From contig JALHOF010000005.1 in assembly GCA_022843145.1 (NCBI GenBank), forward strand, positions 1-64,000: DNA of 64,000 bases, written 5' to 3'. A program made the translations under genes and the position numbers. Positions 9,063 to 18,445 of the stretch are shown here, piece by piece. Each line of letters starts with the position of its first letter. Position 1 is the first letter of the stretch. This DNA comes from Hyphomicrobium sp. (GTDB lineage Bacteria; Pseudomonadota; Alphaproteobacteria; Rhizobiales; Hyphomicrobiaceae). The notes under the pieces are model-generated. The model worked only from the letters and a program-made list of their open reading frames with translations. It had not been told where the DNA came from and made no database searches.

Positions 9063-9186
9063 GGGCCAAGAGATAATTCCTTCAGCGGCCGCCATCTTCG
9101 ATCCGGGATTTTGACTTGGATCAAGGAGGCCGCTGCCCCGCCGGTGATGCTGGCCGACCAGCATCGCGCAGCAGTCAGGGGCAGTC

Positions 9187-10248
9187 ATGACAATTCAACG
9201 CGGCACCGGAGCAAAAGCCGCTACCGCTGATACTCAGAAAAACACGGCCGAGACTACGCCAGCAGCCGGAGCAGCAGACGCCCCCGCGGCAAGCGAGACG
9301 CCGGCTGCAACGCACATTGCCGATGAGCCAGCTTCTGCCACGAGTTCGCCAGTTGGAGGATCTACCGCCCACCGGCTAGCCGAGCTGCGGCATGATAATG
9401 CCCGGATCCACAAGCTGTTCGAAACCGGTGAGTACCCCTACAAGACCAAGATTTCCTACAAGGAATACGAAGCGCACAAAGCCGAGCTTCAGGTCGAACT
9501 CTTGAAAGCGCAGGATTGGGTTAAAAGCACCGGCCAGAAGGTCGTCGTGCTGTTTGAGGGCCGCGACGCCGCGGGCAAGGGCGGCACCATCCGCCGCTTC
9601 ATGGAGCACCTCAATCCGCGCGGCGCCCGCGTTGTCGCGCTCGAGAAGCCGACCGAGCGCGAGCGCACGCAGTGGTATTTCCAGCGCTACATCAATCACC
9701 TTCCCGCAGGCGGCGAGATCGTGATGTTCGACCGCTCCTGGTACAACCGCGCCGGCGTCGAACGCGTGATGGGCTTCTGTTCTCCGGCCGAGTATCTCGA
9801 GTTCATGCGGCAGACACCGGAACTCGAGCGGATGCTCGTACGCACCGGCACGATGCTCTTCAAGTACTGGTTCTCGGTCACGCGCGACGAGCAACTTCGC
9901 CGCTTCCAGTCGCGCGAAAACGAACCCTTGAAAAAGTGGAAGCTATCGCCGATCGACCGCCAGTCGCTCGACAAATGGGACGACTACACCGAGGCGAAGG
10001 AGGCGATGTTCTTCCACACCGATACGGCGGATGCTCCATGGACTGTGGTCAAATCCGACGACAAGCAGCGCGCGCGGCTCAACTGCATGAAGCACTTCCT
10101 ATCGATGCTCGATTACCCGGAGAAGGATACGCACATTGTCGGCCATCCCGATCCGCTGATCGTCGGCGCCAGTGCGCACGTGATCGGAAATAGCGAACAC
10201 ATTCTGGGCAAAAGCCTGCATCCGGGGCAGCGGCGGAAGAAGGCTTGA
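9187..10248 (+). CDS. ppk2: polyphosphate kinase 2 family protein
   Basis: The 353-residue protein has the PPK2 P-loop kinase core. Walker A is FEGRDAAGKGGTIRR (Gly125 to about Arg138), the lid and Walker B region are IVMFDRSWYNRAGVERVMG, and the C-terminal helices (FQSRENEPLKKWKLSPIDRQ) are typical of class I PPK2. These enzymes move phosphate between polyphosphate and nucleotides, often using polyP to remake GTP or ATP. Residues 1-60 form an Ala/Thr/Pro-rich tail absent from many homologues, probably disordered. Nucleotide preference cannot be read from the sequence. It is cytoplasmic, with no partner gene adjacent. Confidence 0.95.
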   Translation: MTIQRGTGAKAATADTQKNTAETTPAAGAADAPAASETPAATHIADEPASATSSPVGGSTAHRLAELRHDNARIHKLFETGEYPYKTKISYKEYEAHKAELQVELLKAQDWVKSTGQKVVVLFEGRDAAGKGGTIRRFMEHLNPRGARVVALEKPTERERTQWYFQRYINHLPAGGEIVMFDRSWYNRAGVERVMGFCSPAEYLEFMRQTPELERMLVRTGTMLFKYWFSVTRDEQLRRFQSRENEPLKKWKLSPIDRQSLDKWDDYTEAKEAMFFHTDTADAPWTVVKSDDKQRARLNCMKHFLSMLDYPEKDTHIVGHPDPLIVGASAHVIGNSEHILGKSLHPGQRRKKA

Positions 10249-10431
10249 ACGCCGAAGATGCGCAGGGTTCTCGCGCCGCCGGGCACCATGGTAAACTTTT
10301 CATTAAGAACTAAAGTTCAATATCGGCTCGCCGTCAGGCGGCGCCGGCCGAAAATCTCCATCCACTCCACGACCGGCGATCCACATTTTCAAGTTCGCAG
10401 TCTCAAGTATTCGACCGTGGAGTTTTTTGTC

Positions 10432-10827
10432 ATGCGTACAGCCTGGAAGGCGAATGCGACGACGCCAGCCTTGGATCTCGATGTATTGCGCGAAGTCCTT
10501 CTCTACGCGATCAGCGATACGTCGCGCGAACCAAACCTCGCAGCCGTCGATCTCGCGCTGCGGCGCGCAATCGAGGAAATCGACGCCATCGTGCCGTCGG
10601 GCCAAGCCACCGCAAAGCAATCAGCGCGATTTGGCCGCTTTATTCCGCGCGCGCTCAAGGCGTCTGTTCCAACCGCGAGCCGCGAACCGGGCTTGACTGC
10701 TACCAAGGACGGCGGTGACGCGCCTGCGGTTCAACCCGTGTCCAACCGGCGCAAGCGGACGGGCTATGGCGACCGCGATTTTCTCCAGCAGTCGATCACC
10801 GATTACTTCCGCCGGCCAAGCACTTAA
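10432..10827 (+). CDS. hypothetical protein (131 aa)
   Basis: The ATG at 10432 opens a 131-residue frame; the frame is open back to 10258, but the upstream part looks non-coding. The N-terminal 50 residues form predicted helices (LDVLREVLLYAISDTSREPN, DLALRRAIEEIDAIV), followed by a basic, Ser/Ala-rich linker and a C-terminal RDFLQQSITDYFRRPST. No signal peptide or membrane segment is seen. I do not recognise a family. It stands between ppk2 on the same strand and the convergent polA. Confidence 0.5.
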   Translation: MRTAWKANATTPALDLDVLREVLLYAISDTSREPNLAAVDLALRRAIEEIDAIVPSGQATAKQSARFGRFIPRALKASVPTASREPGLTATKDGGDAPAVQPVSNRRKRTGYGDRDFLQQSITDYFRRPST

Positions 10828-10879
10828 AGCGCGACCTTCACGCTCGGCGAGCTTGACGCGGGCCCTTCCGCGCGGCCCA

Positions 10880-13800
10880 TCAGTGGGCGGCTTCCCAGTT
10901 GTCGGCGGCCTTGGCGTCGACCTGGATGGGGACGGCGAGCTGGACGGCGGGCAAGGCCGCTCGTTCCATGACCTGGCGGGCGACGGCGATCAAAGTTTCG
11001 GCTTCGGCTGATCTCACCTCGAACACGAGTTCGTCGTGGACCTGCAGCAGCATGCGGGCGCTGTCGAGCTTCTCGGCCTTAAGAGCCGCCGGCATGCGGA
11101 TCATGGCGCGGCAGATGATGTCGGCGGCGGAGCCCTGGATCGGCGCATTGATGGCGGCACGCTCGAGAAAACCGCGCATCGAGGGGTTCTTGGTGTTGAT
11201 CTCTGGATAATGGATGCGGCGGCCGAAGACGGTTTCGACGTAGCCGGTTTCGTGAGCGAATTTCTTGGTCGCGTCCATATAGTCGCGGATGCCGGGGAAG
11301 CGCTCGAAGTAGGTCTTGATGTAGGCGCCAGCCTCCTCCCGCGAAATGCCGAGCTGGTTGGCGAGGCCAAACGCGGAAATACCGTAGATGATGCCGAAGT
11401 TGATCGCCTTGGCCCGCCGGCGCACGTCCGACGGCATGTCCTTGACCGGCACGCCGAACATCTCGGACGCGGTCATGGCGTGGATGTCGAGACCGTCGGC
11501 GAAGGCCTTCTTCAATTGCGGGATGTCGGCGATGTGGGCCAGCACGCGGAGTTCGATCTGCGAGTAGTCGGCCGAGACGAGGGTCATACCTTTGTCGGCG
11601 ATGAAGGCGGTGCGGATCTCGCGGCCTTCCTTGGTACGGACAGGTATGTTCTGCAGGTTCGGGTCGGACGACGACAACCGGCCCGTCGTGGTGGCGGCGA
11701 GCGCGTAACTCGTGTGGATGCGGCCGGTCGTTGGATTGAGGAATTCCGGCAGCGCATCGGTGTAGGTCGAGCGCAGCTTTGTCAGCTGCCGCCATTCGAG
11801 CATGGTGTTGATGAGGCGACGCGCGTCCTCGGGTAGATCCTCGTTGTTGGCGAGGTCGTCGAGAAGGCCGGCGCGGGTCTCCCACTGGCCGGACTTGGTT
11901 CGCTTGCCGCCCGGCAGTTGCAGACGATCGAACAGCAATTCGCCGAGCTGCTTGGGCGAAGCCAGATTGAACTTGTGCCCGACGAGCGCATTAACCTCTT
12001 CCTCAAGCCGCGCGGCTGATTGCGCGAAAGCGGCGGACAGGCGCGAAAGAATCGCGCGATCGACCTTGATGCCCGCCCGCTCCATGCCGACGATGACATT
12101 CACCAGCGGCCTCTCCAGCGTCTCGTAGACCGTCGTCATCTGTTCGGCAGGAAGCCGCGGCTTCAGACACATCCATAGCCTGAGCGTCACATCGGCATCC
12201 TCGGCGGCATACTCGGTCGCTTTGTCGATTGGCACGCCGGCGAACGTCCTCTCCGACTTTTTCGCACCCGCCGCGTGCTCGATGACCTTGTCGAACGGGA
12301 TGCAGGCGTGGCCGAGATGGCGGATTGCAAGATCGTCCATCCCGTGGCCACCGCGACCGCCGTCGAGCACATATGACAGCAGCATGGTGTCGTCGAAAGG
12401 CGTCACGGCGATGCCGTGCTGCGCCATGACCAGCATATCGAATTTCAAGTTCTGGCCGATCTTGAGTACCGCTGGATCTTCGAGCAGCGGGCCGACGAGT
12501 GTGAGCGCGTCGGTGACAGGGATCTGGCCGGACGCAAGGCCGCCACCGCCGAACAGGTCGGACGCGCCGTCACGATGGCCGAGCGGCACATAGCACGCGC
12601 GACCTGGCGCGATGGCGAGCGAAAAGCCGACCAAATCGGCACGCATCGGATCGAGCCCAGTGGTCTCGGTATCGAACGCGACGCGGCCGATGGCGCGGGC
12701 TTCCGCGATCCAGACGGCGAGCGCGGCGGGCGTCGTGACGGTTTCGTATTTCGCGCGGTCGAACGGAGCGGCGCGCGCGGCGGCCATACCGGCGACGACG
12801 GCGGCCGAGGGCGTGCCGGTTCCGCCGAGGGCATCGTGAGCCGGCTGGCTTCCTTCTCCAATTGGGGAGAAGGTGGCCGAAGGCCGGTTGAGGGGGGACT
12901 TCGCGTTCGGCGCAGATCGCACACTCTGCCCCACCGACTGCGCAAGTGCCGGCGGCACGTCCGCACCCAGTTTCTCGGCGATGCGGCGGGAGAGGGTGTT
13001 GAACTCCATCGCTTGTAGGAAAGCGAGCAGTACCGGCGGGTCGGGGTCGTGAACGCCGAGGCGGTCGGCGGCGACTTCCAGCGGAACGTCGTCCTTGAGC
13101 TGGACAAGTTGGCGAGAGATCCGAGCCTGATCGGCGAATTCGATCAGTTTCTCTCTGCGTTTCGGCTGTTTGATCTCGGTAGCGCGGGCCAGGAGCGCAT
13201 CGAGGTCGCCGTACTCGATGATCAGCTCAGCCGCGGTCTTGATGCCGATGCCCGGTACACCGGGGACGTTGTCGACACTATCGCCCGCCAGCGACTGCAC
13301 ATCCACGACCTTCTCGGGCGGCACGCCGAACTTCTCGATGACCTCGTCGCGGCCAATTTTCTTCGCCTTCATCCCGTCGAGCATCACGACGCCGGGCTCG
13401 ATCAACTGCATCAAATCCTTGTCGGACGAGACGATGGTGACGTCGGCGCCCTGCTTCACCATTCCCCGCGCATACGTGGCGATGAGATCGTCGGCCTCAA
13501 AACCGTCTTGTTCGATACAAGCGACGTTGAACGCCTTGACCGCATCGCGGATCAATGGGAACTGCGGCACCAGTTCCTCGGGCGGCGGTGGCCGCTGTGC
13601 CTTGTACTTGTCGTAGATCTTGTTGCGAAACGTCTCGCGCCCGGCATCAAAGATGACGGCCAAGTGGGTCGGGGCCTCACTGGTCTTGCTCTCGGCGAGG
13701 AGCTTCCACAGCATGGCGCAGAAGCCATGCACCGCGCCGACAGGGAGGCCATCCGAAGGCCGCGTCAACGGCGGCAGCGCGTGGAAGGCGCGGAAGATGT

Positions 13801-13930
13801 AGCCTGAACCGTCGATCAGATAGACGTGGCTGCCCTTGATGACGGGCACGCTCTCACCATCCGGCACGGTACAGCCGCGGTTGGATTTCTCCGGATCGGC
13901 GGGGGGAATTTGGGGTGTGGTATCGCTCAT
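10880..13930 (-). CDS. polA: DNA polymerase I
   Basis: The 1016-residue protein has all three domains of Pol I, used in Okazaki-fragment maturation and repair. The 5'-3' exonuclease occupies about residues 30-320. The 3'-5' proofreading domain (about 400-600) keeps its metal ligands: VAFDTETTGLDP, KIGQNLKFDML and the YAAEDADV motif. The polymerase domain shows motif A (DYSQIELRVLAH), motif B (RRAKAINFGIIYG) and motif C (QVHDELVFEV). The linker between the first two domains contains an in-frame palindromic repeat (see 12850-12899), and the N-terminal about 28 residues extend beyond many homologues. A PilZ gene precedes it on the same strand by 64 bases. Confidence 0.97.
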   Translation of the reverse strand: MSDTTPQIPPADPEKSNRGCTVPDGESVPVIKGSHVYLIDGSGYIFRAFHALPPLTRPSDGLPVGAVHGFCAMLWKLLAESKTSEAPTHLAVIFDAGRETFRNKIYDKYKAQRPPPPEELVPQFPLIRDAVKAFNVACIEQDGFEADDLIATYARGMVKQGADVTIVSSDKDLMQLIEPGVVMLDGMKAKKIGRDEVIEKFGVPPEKVVDVQSLAGDSVDNVPGVPGIGIKTAAELIIEYGDLDALLARATEIKQPKRREKLIEFADQARISRQLVQLKDDVPLEVAADRLGVHDPDPPVLLAFLQAMEFNTLSRRIAEKLGADVPPALAQSVGQSVRSAPNAKSPLNRPSATFSPIGEGSQPAHDALGGTGTPSAAVVAGMAAARAAPFDRAKYETVTTPAALAVWIAEARAIGRVAFDTETTGLDPMRADLVGFSLAIAPGRACYVPLGHRDGASDLFGGGGLASGQIPVTDALTLVGPLLEDPAVLKIGQNLKFDMLVMAQHGIAVTPFDDTMLLSYVLDGGRGGHGMDDLAIRHLGHACIPFDKVIEHAAGAKKSERTFAGVPIDKATEYAAEDADVTLRLWMCLKPRLPAEQMTTVYETLERPLVNVIVGMERAGIKVDRAILSRLSAAFAQSAARLEEEVNALVGHKFNLASPKQLGELLFDRLQLPGGKRTKSGQWETRAGLLDDLANNEDLPEDARRLINTMLEWRQLTKLRSTYTDALPEFLNPTTGRIHTSYALAATTTGRLSSSDPNLQNIPVRTKEGREIRTAFIADKGMTLVSADYSQIELRVLAHIADIPQLKKAFADGLDIHAMTASEMFGVPVKDMPSDVRRRAKAINFGIIYGISAFGLANQLGISREEAGAYIKTYFERFPGIRDYMDATKKFAHETGYVETVFGRRIHYPEINTKNPSMRGFLERAAINAPIQGSAADIICRAMIRMPAALKAEKLDSARMLLQVHDELVFEVRSAEAETLIAVARQVMERAALPAVQLAVPIQVDAKAADNWEAAH
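12850..12899. repeat. in-frame palindromic repeat inserted in the polA linker
   Basis: A perfect inverted repeat (CCTTCTCC at 12852-12859 and GGAGAAGG at 12866-12873, six-base loop) is followed by a second small palindrome (GGCC-GAA-GGCC at 12875-12885). Such paired hairpins ending in a G run look like the short dispersed palindromic elements common between genes in Hyphomicrobiales. Here it lies inside polA and is translated as NRPSATFSPIGEG (about residues 345-362), in the flexible stretch between the 5'-3' and 3'-5' exonuclease domains, so it does not break the frame. Confidence 0.65.
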
Positions 13931-13994
13931 GGCGACGCACTATAGGGGGCGTCGCGCGGCGGGTCACGTCATGCCGGACAGTCATCCATGGCGA

Positions 13995-14375
13995 TCAGCG
14001 CACGGGTGGGCGCAACGGGGTCACGGCGCCGCCCGGAATCGCAGACTGTCGCCGGGCCGGACTTGGCTCGACAATGGCGCGCACGGAAGACTGACCGGCC
14101 TCGTCCTGCAACTCGGCGATCACGAACTCGACGCCAGCGCGCAGGGGCCGCTGATGGCGCAATTCGCAGTCGAGCTGAAGACCGCTGTTGAACGTCAGCG
14201 TGAACCGCGACGGCAACGCGACCTCATCGGCGAAGCCGATCAGGGCACCGCCTTCTGAAATGTTGAGCACAGAGCAAACGACTTTCGCGCCATCGGGCAT
14301 GCCGACCCAGGCGCTGGCGAACGACGTGCGCCTGCCGAACTGGCGCTTCTCAAGGACGTGGCGGGGCTTCATCAT
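13995..14375 (-). CDS. PilZ domain protein (putative c-di-GMP binder)
   Basis: This 126-residue (125 if the second ATG is used) cytoplasmic protein is essentially one PilZ domain. Both ligand motifs are present: RxxxR in KRQFGRRTSF (Arg11, Arg15) and the (D/N)xSxxG motif as NISEGG. Conservation of both predicts cyclic-di-GMP binding. A basic Ser/Pro tail follows the barrel. It precedes polA by 64 bases on the same strand, but a functional link to polymerase is not expected. A membrane EAL protein that would hydrolyse c-di-GMP is encoded at 25-29 kb. Confidence 0.85.
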   Translation of the reverse strand: MMKPRHVLEKRQFGRRTSFASAWVGMPDGAKVVCSVLNISEGGALIGFADEVALPSRFTLTFNSGLQLDCELRHQRPLRAGVEFVIAELQDEAGQSSVRAIVEPSPARRQSAIPGGAVTPLRPPVR

Positions 14376-14535
14376 GGGCCGAACCTCCTTTCACGGGACA
14401 ACGACGCGCCAGAAGGATAGCGGACGCGCGTGAACGCACCGTTCCGGACAATCCCAGAATTATTGCTAAATTTGCGCCGAAAGCTGGCCCGCGGAATCAG
14501 GTTGGCAGCAGCGGGGCATTGAACAGGCTCGCCTG

Positions 14536-15234
14536 TCAGCCGGCGCCGGGGGTGTTGCGGTCGAAGCCGACGAACACCTCGAAGTCGCCGGGGCGGTTGC
14601 CCTCGGGGACGGCGAAGGTGACGGTGCGGACGGCGGAGAAGTAGCCGATCGGTTTGTCGAGGGCGACGGCGGCGTCGACACGCGACTGGTCCGACAGGAT
14701 CTTGGCGCGCTTGCTGTCGGTGACCGTGACGTTGACCGGCAGCATGACGATGCCGCCCTTGCCCTTCGGGCCGAGCAGCACGCGACCGGAGAAGCCGTAC
14801 TTAACCGTGACCTTGCCCGGCTCGATGACGCACTCGCGCGCGGTGTTGGTGATCTCGCCACGGTGCATGACGGCGAGCGCGTCACCGACGCGGCCTTGTT
14901 CGTAAATCGTAATGTGGTTCTCACGCGGCCAGGGCACGAACTTCGGACATCCGTGCGCGACTTCGCCGACGGACGTCGAACCCGTGGCGCCGGCCTCGTC
15001 GGACTTCGCCGCCGAAAGCAGCTGCTCCTCGGTTATGTTGTCGACAGAGGTCTTGGTGGTCGAGCCGCCGAACATGCCGCCGCCCAAACCAGACGTGAGC
15101 GAAGACATGCCGCAGCCCGGGAGCAGCGTGGCTGCCGCGATCGAGGCGACCACCACGATGCCGGATCGGCCAAGTGTCCGCACGCGCGGCTTCTTCGTGC
15201 TATGTAATTCTGTCGTGTCGACCACTTGCGTCAT
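14536..15234 (-). CDS. putative lipoprotein of unknown function
   Basis: The 232-residue product has a hydrophobic segment ending in the lipobox LLPGC, so it is predicted to be lipidated. The mature part starts with a Gly/Ser/Thr-rich linker and continues into a beta-rich domain (residues about 90-230). From the ATG at 15234 the n-region before the hydrophobic core is long. A GTG at 15183 preceded by GAAGAAG would give a normal 24-residue lipoprotein signal and may be the true start. No named domain is recognised; similar lipoproteins occur across Hyphomicrobiales. It is divergent from ispH. Confidence 0.7.
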   Translation of the reverse strand: MTQVVDTTELHSTKKPRVRTLGRSGIVVVASIAAATLLPGCGMSSLTSGLGGGMFGGSTTKTSVDNITEEQLLSAAKSDEAGATGSTSVGEVAHGCPKFVPWPRENHITIYEQGRVGDALAVMHRGEITNTARECVIEPGKVTVKYGFSGRVLLGPKGKGGIVMLPVNVTVTDSKRAKILSDQSRVDAAVALDKPIGYFSAVRTVTFAVPEGNRPGDFEVFVGFDRNTPGAG

Positions 15235-15406
15235 CACGCCCCGGTTCGCAAATCTGCCGGAAAGTTCGTCACCGGCATCCGAAATCCCCTATGCCTCGAG
15301 CCGAGGCATCCGATAGTGTCCCGATTCGAAGGCTAGCACTTCCAGAGCCTCGGGGCCAATATCCAAGGTCCTGTTCCAAAACAAAGAAAGAGTGAGCCGC
15401 GGCGTC

Positions 15407-16453
15407 ATGACCGGCCCTGCCCTCGACCAACCCAACGAAAACGGCCGATCCGGCACTGTAGCCGGATTACCCGCGCTTCGGATACTGCTCGCCGCTCCAC
15501 GTGGTTTCTGCGCCGGTGTGGACCGGGCGATTCAGATCGTGGAACTGGCGCTTCTGAAACACGGTCCGCCCGTCTACGTGCGCCACGAGATCGTACATAA
15601 CCGGTTTGTGGTCGATTCCTTGAAGGCCAAAGGCGCCGTTTTTGTGGACGAGCTGTCCGATGTGCCCGAAACCACCCAGCCCGTGATTTTTTCGGCACAC
15701 GGCGTCGCCAAGTCCGTCCCAGCGGACGCCAAGGCGCGCAACCTCGTGTCCATCGACGCGACCTGCCCATTGGTTCTGAAAGTTCACAACGAGGCGAAGC
15801 GACATTTCGAGGATGGGCGCGAGATCGTTCTGATCGGGCACGCGCGGCATCCGGAAGTGGTCGGCACGATGGGACAACTGCCCGCCGGCGCCGTCCACCT
15901 CATTGAAACCGAGGACGACGCGCGGCGGTTCATGCCGCGCGATCCGGAGCGACTGGCCTTCGTCACTCAAACCACGCTGTCCGTCGACGACACGGCGGCG
16001 ATGGTCGAGATCTTGAAGGCGCGCTTTCCCGGCATCGCCGGCCCAATGAAGGAAGACATCTGCTACGCCACGACAAATCGTCAGGCCGCGGTGAAGGCCA
16101 TCGCGGCGCGGATCGACGCGCTCTTGGTCGTCGGTGCACCATACAGCTCGAACTCGGTGCGCTTGGTCGAGGTCGCCGAGCGCGCGGGCTGCAGCCGGTC
16201 ATTCCTGGTGCAGCGCGCAACCGATATCCCTTGGGACAAGCTCGACGGGATCACGTCGCTCGGCATCACGGCTGGCGCGTCCGCGCCCGAAGTGCTGGTC
16301 GATGAGGTGATCGACGCATTCCGCGGCCGCTTCGACGTCACCGTTGAGATCGTGACCAACGCCGAGGAAAACGTCATTTTCAACATCCCGCGCGAGTTGC
16401 GTGACGTCGCTCCCGCACCCGCGCGCGCGCCGCAATCGAAGTCTGGCCGCTGA
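15407..16453 (+). CDS. ispH: 4-hydroxy-3-methylbut-2-enyl diphosphate reductase
   Basis: The 348-residue enzyme makes IPP and DMAPP in the last step of the MEP isoprenoid route using a [4Fe-4S] cluster. The three cluster Cys motifs are clear: [13 protein letters not shown] (Cys35), [11 protein letters not shown] and ICYATTNRQ. The catalytic Glu region ([10 protein letters not shown]) is also present. An in-frame GTG at 15392 is an alternative start five codons upstream. It heads a run ispH-thrB-rnhA on the same strand with 12 and 2 bases between genes, a grouping common in alphaproteobacteria. Confidence 0.97.
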   Translation: MTGPALDQPNENGRSGTVAGLPALRILLAAPRGFCAGVDRAIQIVELALLKHGPPVYVRHEIVHNRFVVDSLKAKGAVFVDELSDVPETTQPVIFSAHGVAKSVPADAKARNLVSIDATCPLVLKVHNEAKRHFEDGREIVLIGHARHPEVVGTMGQLPAGAVHLIETEDDARRFMPRDPERLAFVTQTTLSVDDTAAMVEILKARFPGIAGPMKEDICYATTNRQAAVKAIAARIDALLVVGAPYSSNSVRLVEVAERAGCSRSFLVQRATDIPWDKLDGITSLGITAGASAPEVLVDEVIDAFRGRFDVTVEIVTNAEENVIFNIPRELRDVAPAPARAPQSKSGR

Positions 16454-16465
16454 GGGCGCGCGCAC

Positions 16466-17431
16466 ATGGCGGTCTACACCGAAGTCAACGACGACGATCT
16501 GACGCGCTTTATCGCCGGCTACGGCGTTGGCGAACTGCTGTCCTACAAGGGCATTGCGGAAGGCGTCGAGAACACCAACTACGTTGTGCACACCACCGGC
16601 GGCCCCTTCATCCTGACGCTCTATGAGAAGCGCGTCGAGCACGGCGATCTGCCGTTCTTTCTCGGATTGATGGAGCATCTCGCCGCGGCTGGAGTCAGCT
16701 GCCCGCTGCCGGTGCGCGACCAGAGCGGACAGATCCTTGGACGGCTATCGGGCCGGGCTGCCGCCTTGATCACATTCCTTGAAGGGTTCTGGGTCCGCCG
16801 CCCGACCGCCGAGCACTGCGCCGAAGTCGGCCGCGCACTGGCAGCGCTGCATATCGCCGGCCAAAGCTTTGGCATGACGCGGACGAACGCGCTCGGTCCC
16901 GACGGCTGGCGACCGCTTTTCGACCGCTTCAAGCGTGAGGCGGACGGCATCGCGCCGGGGCTTGCAGCTTCGATCGAGCGCGAACTCGCCGTGCTCGAAC
17001 CGAGTTGGCCGAAAAACCTCCCGGCCGGCATCATCCACGCCGATCTCTTCCCCGACAACGTCTTCTTTCTCGGCTCTCGGCTGTCCGGGCTGATCGACTT
17101 CTATTTCGCCTGCAACGACGCTTTGGCCTACGACATCGCGGTCTGCATGAATGCCTGGTGCTTCGAGCAGGATTTCGCGTTCAACATCACCAAGGGACGT
17201 GCGCTGCTGCGCGGCTACCAGGAGCACCGAAAACTCGAGCCTGCCGAAATCGCCGCCATGCCGATGCTGGCGCGTGGCGCCGCCCTGCGATTTCTTCTCA
17301 CGCGCGCGCACGACTGGCTGAACACGCCCAAGGAAGCGCTGGTCAAGCCGCACGACCCGATCGCCTTTCTCCGGCGCTTGCGCTTCCATCAATCCGTGCG
17401 CTCGATCGGCGACTACGGCTACGAAAGCTGA
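16466..17431 (+). CDS. thrB: homoserine kinase (ThrB, APH-fold type)
   Basis: The 321-residue protein is the aminoglycoside-phosphotransferase-like homoserine kinase found in proteobacteria, not the GHMP type. The N-terminus ([20 protein letters not shown]) and [10 protein letters not shown] are characteristic, and the catalytic loop [14 protein letters not shown] carries the kinase HxDxxxxN pattern, followed by LIDFYFAC as the metal-binding Asp. It phosphorylates homoserine for threonine synthase, which is encoded at 30783-32183. It lies between ispH and rnhA in a tight operon. Confidence 0.95.
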   Translation: MAVYTEVNDDDLTRFIAGYGVGELLSYKGIAEGVENTNYVVHTTGGPFILTLYEKRVEHGDLPFFLGLMEHLAAAGVSCPLPVRDQSGQILGRLSGRAAALITFLEGFWVRRPTAEHCAEVGRALAALHIAGQSFGMTRTNALGPDGWRPLFDRFKREADGIAPGLAASIERELAVLEPSWPKNLPAGIIHADLFPDNVFFLGSRLSGLIDFYFACNDALAYDIAVCMNAWCFEQDFAFNITKGRALLRGYQEHRKLEPAEIAAMPMLARGAALRFLLTRAHDWLNTPKEALVKPHDPIAFLRRLRFHQSVRSIGDYGYES

Positions 17432-17433
17432 CG

Positions 17434-17883
17434 ATGACCACCGCGAACAGGCCGCATGTCACGATTTTCACCGACGGCGCGTGCTCGGGCAATCCCGGTC
17501 CGGGCGGCTGGGGCGCGATCCTGATGTCGGGCAGCCACCGCAAGGAGCTGAATGGCGGGGAAGCCGTCTCGACGAACAATCGCATGGAGTTGATGGCGGC
17601 GATTGCCGCCCTCGAAGCGCTCAAGAACCCGAGCGACGTCGATCTCACCACCGACAGCGTCTACGTCCGCGACGGCATCACGAAGTGGATTCACGGCTGG
17701 AAGCGGAACGGCTGGAAGACGGCCGACAAGAAGGACGTCAAGAACGCCGAGCTTTGGCAGCGGCTCGACGAGGCGACCAAGCGGCACAAGATCACGTGGC
17801 ATTGGATCAAGGGCCACGCCGGCCACACAGAGAACGAACGCGCCGATGAACTGGCGCGTGAAGGGTTGAAGCCGTTCAAATAG
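17434..17883 (+). CDS. rnhA: ribonuclease HI
   Basis: The 149-residue enzyme degrades RNA in RNA-DNA hybrids. The DEDD metal ligands are visible: [15 protein letters not shown] (Asp), [13 protein letters not shown] (Glu), TTDSVYV (Asp) and the final Asp in ERADELA. The basic handle ([18 protein letters not shown]) is present. It starts two bases after the thrB stop, so the pair is coupled, and it ends the operon facing a convergent GNAT gene. Confidence 0.97.
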   Translation: MTTANRPHVTIFTDGACSGNPGPGGWGAILMSGSHRKELNGGEAVSTNNRMELMAAIAALEALKNPSDVDLTTDSVYVRDGITKWIHGWKRNGWKTADKKDVKNAELWQRLDEATKRHKITWHWIKGHAGHTENERADELAREGLKPFK

Positions 17884-17902
17884 GCTTTGACGTGACAAGA
17901 CG

Positions 17903-18412
17903 TCAGCGCTCGAGCACCCAGCGCGTAACCGCCTGATGATAGTTGAGCGGACCGGGCACCGTCATGTGTGTCTTGACGTAGCGGAAGCCTGCCTTCTGCA
18001 GTGTCCGATTGGGGCCTGCGTTGAAAGCGTTAGGTTCGCAAAACAGCCGCTTCAACGAGAACTTCGCAAAATAGAGATCAGCGCTTGCCCGCACCGCGTC
18101 TGTCCCGATGCCGCGCTGCCGGAGGTTCGGCACGACGACGTGCAGATGCATGTTCGCGCGCTCCCCCGGCACGATCTTGTCGCAACTCGACATGCCGACG
18201 ATAGCGTCGTCGACGATCCAAACCACGAACACCGCCTGGCGCTGCTCGGCAGGCAGGGCAAACTCGCGGGCGAAATGCTCGCGCCAGGCGTCGGGTCGCG
18301 GCAGCCGCGTCGGATCGACGCCCAGCATTTCGAGGAACTCCGGTGTCGCACCGTGGAAATAGCGAACGACCGTTTCCGTTTCGCCAAGCGTCATCTCGCG
18401 GACGGATACCAT
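17903..18412 (-). CDS. GNAT-family N-acetyltransferase
   Basis: The 169-residue protein has the GNAT fold: acetyl-CoA pyrophosphate loop around LRQRGIGTDAVRA (Q/RxxGxG/A) after a beta-strand MHLHVVV, and a C-terminal NRTLQKAGFRYVKTH as in RimJ-like enzymes. The substrate is unknown. It lies 33 bases downstream of the phytase-like gene on the same strand and could be cotranscribed, and it converges with rnhA. Confidence 0.85.
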   Translation of the reverse strand: MVSVREMTLGETETVVRYFHGATPEFLEMLGVDPTRLPRPDAWREHFAREFALPAEQRQAVFVVWIVDDAIVGMSSCDKIVPGERANMHLHVVVPNLRQRGIGTDAVRASADLYFAKFSLKRLFCEPNAFNAGPNRTLQKAGFRYVKTHMTVPGPLNYHQAVTRWVLER

Positions 18413-18445
18413 GACGGACCTCGGTCGTTCTTCATCCCCGTAAAA

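Noticed and set aside
10291-10306. CtrA-like site TTAA-N7-TTTAC (minus strand) near the 131-residue ORF
   Set aside because: One mismatch to the core, wrong strand for the following gene and 126 bases away; chance is likely.
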